Origin: Cokeromyces recurvatus
Lineage: Eukaryota > Mucoromycota > Mucoromycetes > Mucorales > Mucoraceae
Assembly (NCBI RefSeq): GCF_025118155.1
Contig: NW_026251392.1
Location: 992,001-1,056,000, forward strand
Direction: 5' to 3'
Length of the DNA stretch: 64,000 nucleotides
In this document: positions 59,676 to 64,000 of the stretch, one piece after another
Position numbering within the stretch: position 1 is the stretch's first letter
Layout of the letters: each line of letters starts with the position of its first letter
Program-made: the position numbers and the translations under genes
Notes under the pieces: model-generated
The model's database searches: none
What the model was told of the DNA's origin: nothing
Seen by the model: the letters and a program-made list of their open reading frames with translations, nothing else

Positions 59676-61022
59676 TTATCGGCCAAACGCTAATGAATCT
59701 AAAGATAATAATGCTTCAGCTTTTGATGCTAAATCAGTTAGAGATTGAGTTAATTGAGAGAGAGCATACGCTTGCTCTGGTCTAACTTGTCTTCTTAGAT
59801 GTTCTAAACGATCTAATGCATGATCAAAGTCAGCTAATTCATAACTAGTTTTAGTAGGCTGCTGTTGAAAAGAGGATAATGGTTGCGATAAAGGAGGAGT
59901 TAAGGGGGGTAACGAAAGTGGAGGTAATGTATTAGTAATCATAGATGAAGAGGATGAATTCGATTCTCTACGACCAAATAAGGATTCTAAGCGAAAAGAT
60001 TGACGTTCAAAAGAAATCGGAGGTAAAAAGTTTGTGTTTTGTTGTTGTTGTTGTTGCTGTGTTGGTGGTGGTGGTGATAATGAAGAACGGTGTTGAGGGG
60101 AAGGATTAAATAATAAAGGTGAAGGAGATTGATGTTGATTTATAATCTTATCTGATAAAGAAGTTTGATTTATAGGTGATGTCATTTGTTGTAAGGGTGA
60201 TAATGATTCTTTGGAAGGTTGTTTTATCATTGTATTAGTCATCGAAGATGAAATAGTATGAGTTTCTTGTTTCTTTAATGGTAAATCTATTATTTTCTTC
60301 TTCTTTAATGCTATATAATCTTCTATTTCGGGTACATGTGTCTTGGAATGACTTGTTTGAGATTTCTGAGAAAGGGTATCATCATCTTCTTCCATCGTTT
60401 CTTCTTCATCACTTGCTTGTGTAACAATCACTCTTTTCCTTCTCTTAATAACACTTCGTTTCATACTCACAGGTCTATGTACATTATGAAGTTTATAATA
60501 AAGACCACACGCATTACAAATTGTATTTCCTTGTTCATCTCTTCTCCAAAGAGGAGTCGTTGTTGTTCTACAATTAGCACAAATAAGAGCCTGGCGATTT
60601 ACTTGATGTTGATTAAAAGCAGGACATCCAGCACAAGAAGTAGAGCCACCAGTACCATTACATTGACCTCCACCAGGACAAGTGCCACTACCACAATCAT
60701 TTGTTGTAGATGCTGTTGTTGCTGTTGCTGCTGCAGATGATGATGATGTTGTTGTTGTTGTCTTTTTATGGACAGCACGTTTTAAAGTGGGTGGTCTAAG
60801 TGTATTCCTTGCTTTTAAATAAAGACCACAAGCGTTACAAATAATTTCACCATTAGGTCCTCTTCTCCAAAGAGGTGTTGTTGTCGTTCCGCAGTTGGCA
60901 CATTCAGTAGCAGAAACGGATTCAACTTTTTTTATTTTATGTTTAGGATGAGAAGAGGAAGAAGAAGGAGGAGGAGTAAGTGAAGGCGTAGTAGAAGTAG
61001 AAGGTCGAATTGTTTCCATCAT
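59676..61022 (-). CDS. iron-responsive GATA-type repressor (SreA/Urbs1/Fep1 family)
   Basis: A single exon of 448 residues. Two GATA fingers of the C-x2-C-x17-C-x2-C type are present: Cys41/44/62/65 and Cys148/151/169/172 (both TTTTPLWRR). Between them lies the Cys-rich block Cys115-x5-Cys121-x8-Cys130-x2-Cys133 ([21 protein letters not shown]), which is diagnostic of fungal iron repressors and binds iron or an Fe-S cluster. The basic tail VIKRRKR follows finger 2. The C-terminus has Gln and Pro/Ser tracts and a coiled coil ([11 protein letters not shown] region). Expected role: under iron repletion, repression of siderophore or reductive iron uptake genes via HGATAR sites. The start follows a 39-A tract; an upstream frame through it is an artefact. 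Confidence 0.92.
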   Translation of the reverse strand: MMETIRPSTSTTPSLTPPPSSSSSHPKHKIKKVESVSATECANCGTTTTPLWRRGPNGEIICNACGLYLKARNTLRPPTLKRAVHKKTTTTTSSSSAAATATTASTTNDCGSGTCPGGGQCNGTGGSTSCAGCPAFNQHQVNRQALICANCRTTTTPLWRRDEQGNTICNACGLYYKLHNVHRPVSMKRSVIKRRKRVIVTQASDEEETMEEDDDTLSQKSQTSHSKTHVPEIEDYIALKKKKIIDLPLKKQETHTISSSMTNTMIKQPSKESLSPLQQMTSPINQTSLSDKIINQHQSPSPLLFNPSPQHRSSLSPPPPTQQQQQQQNTNFLPPISFERQSFRLESLFGRRESNSSSSSMITNTLPPLSLPPLTPPLSQPLSSFQQQPTKTSYELADFDHALDRLEHLRRQVRPEQAYALSQLTQSLTDLASKAEALLSLDSLAFGR

Positions 61023-61067
<45 letters not shown>

Positions 61068-61721
61068 GAAAAGAAAATAAGAAAAAAATAAACGAGAAAA
61101 AAATAAAATAAGAAAAAAAAAATAAAATAAAGAAAAAAGGAGAAAAAGATAAAAGATTAAACAATCTGATAACAAGGTTGGTTTTTTTTTAGTAAAGGGT
61201 TAGAAAAAAAAAATTTTATTTTTGATTGTATAGTTTTTTGTAATCAAATCAGTATTAATCTCCGCACATATTTGTATATTAACCAATTAAAAAAAAAAAA
61301 AATACACATACAAGAATTTGAGATTGTATCATGAACGTATCATTATAGGTCTTCTATTATACACAAGAGAAATGATGAACAGTATAAAATAATAACCTCC
61401 AAAATGTAGCTTCTTCCTTCCCCTTATTTCTTTTTTTTCATATTATAATCAATTCTAATTATTATAGTAGCAGACAAAAATTTATCAACTATAAATTTAT
61501 CAACAACATATGATTATTTAAGGTTATGTTAGTGATCATTGATATATGATTGATTCATTATTGTATAAAGTTAACTGTTTATTTGTTTGTTCCGCCTTTA
61601 CCATCCGCTGCTTACTTTTGGCAATCATAATTGACATGGGTAGTTGTTGTTGTTATACTATTTGCTATGTGCACTACTATTTTTTCTGACTTTCCTTATC
61701 AATCAATCTAAAATCAATCAT

Positions 61722-61758
<37 letters not shown>

Positions 61759-63365
61759 GATTAAATATTTTTCATTTATTATTGAGAAAAATTTAAAATC
61801 ATCAAAAATACATAATATCTATAGCGTATTGGATTAACTAGGTCTGTTCAAAATATATGAAAGAAAACAAAAGTTTTTTTTTTTTAAAAAAAAAAAAAAA
61901 CCTCCTCTTAAGAGACAAGAGGTAGAAAAGAGAAAGGGAGAGAAAGAGAGAGAGAAAGAAAGGGAGGGAGATATTATATAACCTATTTTATGGGGAATGA
62001 CACGGATAGTTAGTCAACGATAAATCCAAAAAGATACATCTTGGAGAGATTTCTAGGCTTATGTTGAGGCAAAAGATTCAAAAGAAAGGAAAATGAGCTC
62101 TTAGTGATTGCTGTTGATAGGCATAAACGAGTGTGCAAACTATGTATAATTCAGTGATACGCAATCGACTAAGATGAGTATACAGATGATAAAGACAACT
62201 ACTACCATCAAGCAGCCAGCCAAGATACCATTGAATAACATAGATACATTCACTATAGGTCAGAGGCAGCCAGAGTATGGGTTCAGTAGTAAGTTAAGGT
62301 TGCCGACCAGTGCTGAATAGCTTTCAGTTTCGTAGCTATTTATGTCTCTGTTCAAGAAATGTTTGACATTTTTTTTTATTTTATTTGAATGAATGTTTGT
62401 CTAGAGTAATAAATTCTATAACGCAAAGTTGCCAGCGCACAATGTTTTAGTTATTTTTTTTTAACCAATGGGTGTTCATATTTGAACTTGAATATGGGGG
62501 AAGTAGTATGGAAAGTAATGTATTAGTAATAGCAGTAGCAAGTAGATTACATAATTAGTACGAAACAGAAATTGGGTTTGTAGGAGGAACACTCTATGCG
62601 GTATTTTAGGCTAATTTATTAAGTGAAGCATTATTAGGGTTATGAAACTATACGAGTTTATTGGCAACCTTTTGTTGGGGAAATAGAGAAATAGATAAAG
62701 AAAACTTTGAAATGAACATAAAGGAAAGAATTTGTTAGAACTGTTTATATACCAATTGTTGACATTTTAGGAAGAATTGTATTTTGTATATTCACAAAGT
62801 TGATAATGCTGTTAGGGACATAAAAATCAGACCTTTTATTAAGCTCACAGCACTAACTAGGCTTTATATACTTTTCTTTTGCCATTAGGAATGTACTAGT
62901 GATGAATGAAAATTTAATGATGCTGGTTCAGAGCAATTATAGCAGACTATCAACTACATACATGTATATTTTGTTTATATTATTCCAAACAATTATACAT
63001 GTATATATGTATATATATATATAATATAGAGAGAGAGACAGAGAGATCACAGCTCTTAAAAGGTTAAAGGCTTCCAATGTTCCATTTCCAAGCAATCAAG
63101 GAACCAGTCAGTTTTAATGATTAATGATGATAATTCATAAGTAATATTGTTTTATAAACCAAGTTTAGAATAATGGAAGGACTTTATTAAGAATAAAGAT
63201 CAATCGTTGCTGCAAAGGACGAACTATAGTATTGAGATAAAAATAGCTCTGGAAATTAATTAAAATGAATACCCTTTGTTTCATAAAAGTAGGCGTGTGA
63301 AAGTAATGAGATGATGTTTCATTCAGTTACACAAAGAAATAATAATATGATACACTATTTATTTT
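61023..63365. other. 2.3-kb intergenic region upstream of the GATA gene
   Basis: Contains a 39-A tract at 61,027-61,065, a 33-T tract at 61,724-61,756 and a GAGA-rich block at about 61,930-61,970. A 48-codon ATG frame at 62,174-62,320 (plus) has no supporting features. No gene is recognised. Confidence 0.4.
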
Positions 63366-63874
63366 TTATTTTTTATAAAATGATTCCAATTCTTCAACAT
63401 CTTCCTTTGAGCCAAGCCATATACCTGAACGATCATGAATATGTTCAGGAACTAAATCCAAGCAATTTTTTGTACCTGTTGTAGCCTTGCCACCTGCTTG
63501 TTCAATCAAATAAGACATTGGGAAGACTTCATAGAGAATACGAAGTTTTCCTTTCTTTGACTTTGAGTCAGCAGGATAACCAAAGATGCCACCTAATTTA
63601 AATAGATTTATATATTAATTTTATAGGGATCACACACACGCAAGCATGTAATTATTTTACCATATAATAAAGTTCGATGAATATCGGATACCATAGAACC
63701 TACATAACGAGCGCTATATTTCTGTTTGACTTTATCCACATATTTCTTACTTGGTTCATCAAAGTATTTGTAATTGCCTTCATTAACAGAGTAAATCTTA
63801 CCACGAGGAGGAATGACGATCTATTAAGTAAAATATTAGTAACTGATTGAAATCCGCATAAATAGCTTGACTCT

Positions 63875-63907
<33 letters not shown>

Positions 63908-63996
63908 TTTTTTTTTGCCTATACCTTTGGATGTGTCATAATAAATTCACCAATAGAAGGATCTAATGTGAAGCCATTTACACCATTACCGACAGA
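63366..63996 (-). CDS. FBP1: fructose-1,6-bisphosphatase, C-terminal part (cut by window)
   Basis: Three 3' exons are visible (63,996-63,925; 63,820-63,661; 63,592-63,366), in phase, giving the last about 152 residues. The upstream exons lie beyond the window; the sequence at 63,997-64,000 is the AG end of an intron. FBPase removes the 1-phosphate from fructose 1,6-bisphosphate in gluconeogenesis. Family motifs are [66 protein letters not shown] and [16 protein letters not shown]. The intron between the first two visible exons holds a CT microsatellite (63,875-63,910). Confidence 0.93.
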
Positions 63997-64000
63997 CTAG

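Noticed and set aside
62174..62320. 48-codon ATG frame (MSIQMIKTTTTIKQ...)
   Set aside because: Short, no recognisable feature, no splice partner; could be a real small peptide but is unsupported.

Overview
The window is AT-rich nuclear DNA of a filamentous fungus, most likely an early-diverging one of the order Mucorales (Mucoromycota). The evidence is short GT-AG introns (about 50-80 nt) in most genes, conserved fungal housekeeping genes (RPN11, KRE33, MED6, PHO88, TRAPPC11, NDUFS3), relics of Tc1/mariner and LINE elements with mucoralean-looking protein motifs, and very long A/T homopolymers between genes. No species can be named from the sequence. Exons were joined by hand wherever splice sites and reading phase agreed, so most gene models are spliced.

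Layout. 0-9 kb: LINE 3'-tail insertion, Ecl1-like zinc protein, F-box-like protein, malic enzyme, a Tc1-type relic, and an RGS/Rax1-like membrane protein. 10-12.4 kb: tRNA-Ala(AGC) and a four-finger C2H2 protein. 14-19.5 kb: MED6, PHO88/SND3, a PMP47/ANT1-type carrier and the proteasome deubiquitinase RPN11. 19.8-25.1 kb: a VTC4-like polyphosphate polymerase and a UDP-glycosyltransferase. 25.4-27.9 kb: a decayed Tc1/mariner element with both inverted repeats and a LINE end. 28-36.1 kb: PDCD5, a 15-exon TRAPPC11 and a second VTC gene. 36.6-41.9 kb: an Mso1-like protein, a 1.4-kb long-terminal-inverted-repeat element and an amino-acid permease. 42-47.5 kb: a gene-poor stretch with protein relics and one GC-rich island. 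47.5-57.8 kb: KRE33/NAT10, a long-chain alcohol oxidase, a bHLH factor, an NNF1-like kinetochore protein and complex I NDUFS3. 58-64 kb: a small membrane protein, an iron-type GATA repressor and the 3' end of fructose-1,6-bisphosphatase, cut by the window edge.

How the genes relate. There is no operon or obvious biosynthetic cluster; most neighbours are unrelated housekeeping genes. The only thematic grouping is phosphate/polyphosphate biology: PHO88 and two different VTC subunits lie within about 21 kb. Several gene pairs are very tight: bHLH/NNF1 stop codons are 7 nt apart, MED6/PHO88 stop codons 19 nt apart, and PDCD5/TRAPPC11 share a 193-bp divergent promoter.

The strongest candidates for something new are the 38,123-39,527 element (199-bp nearly identical inverted repeats, TA flanks, no transposase), the isolated structured and exon-like GC-rich island at 44.3 kb, and the four-repeat zinc-finger protein. 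I did not find a convincing undescribed multi-gene system.
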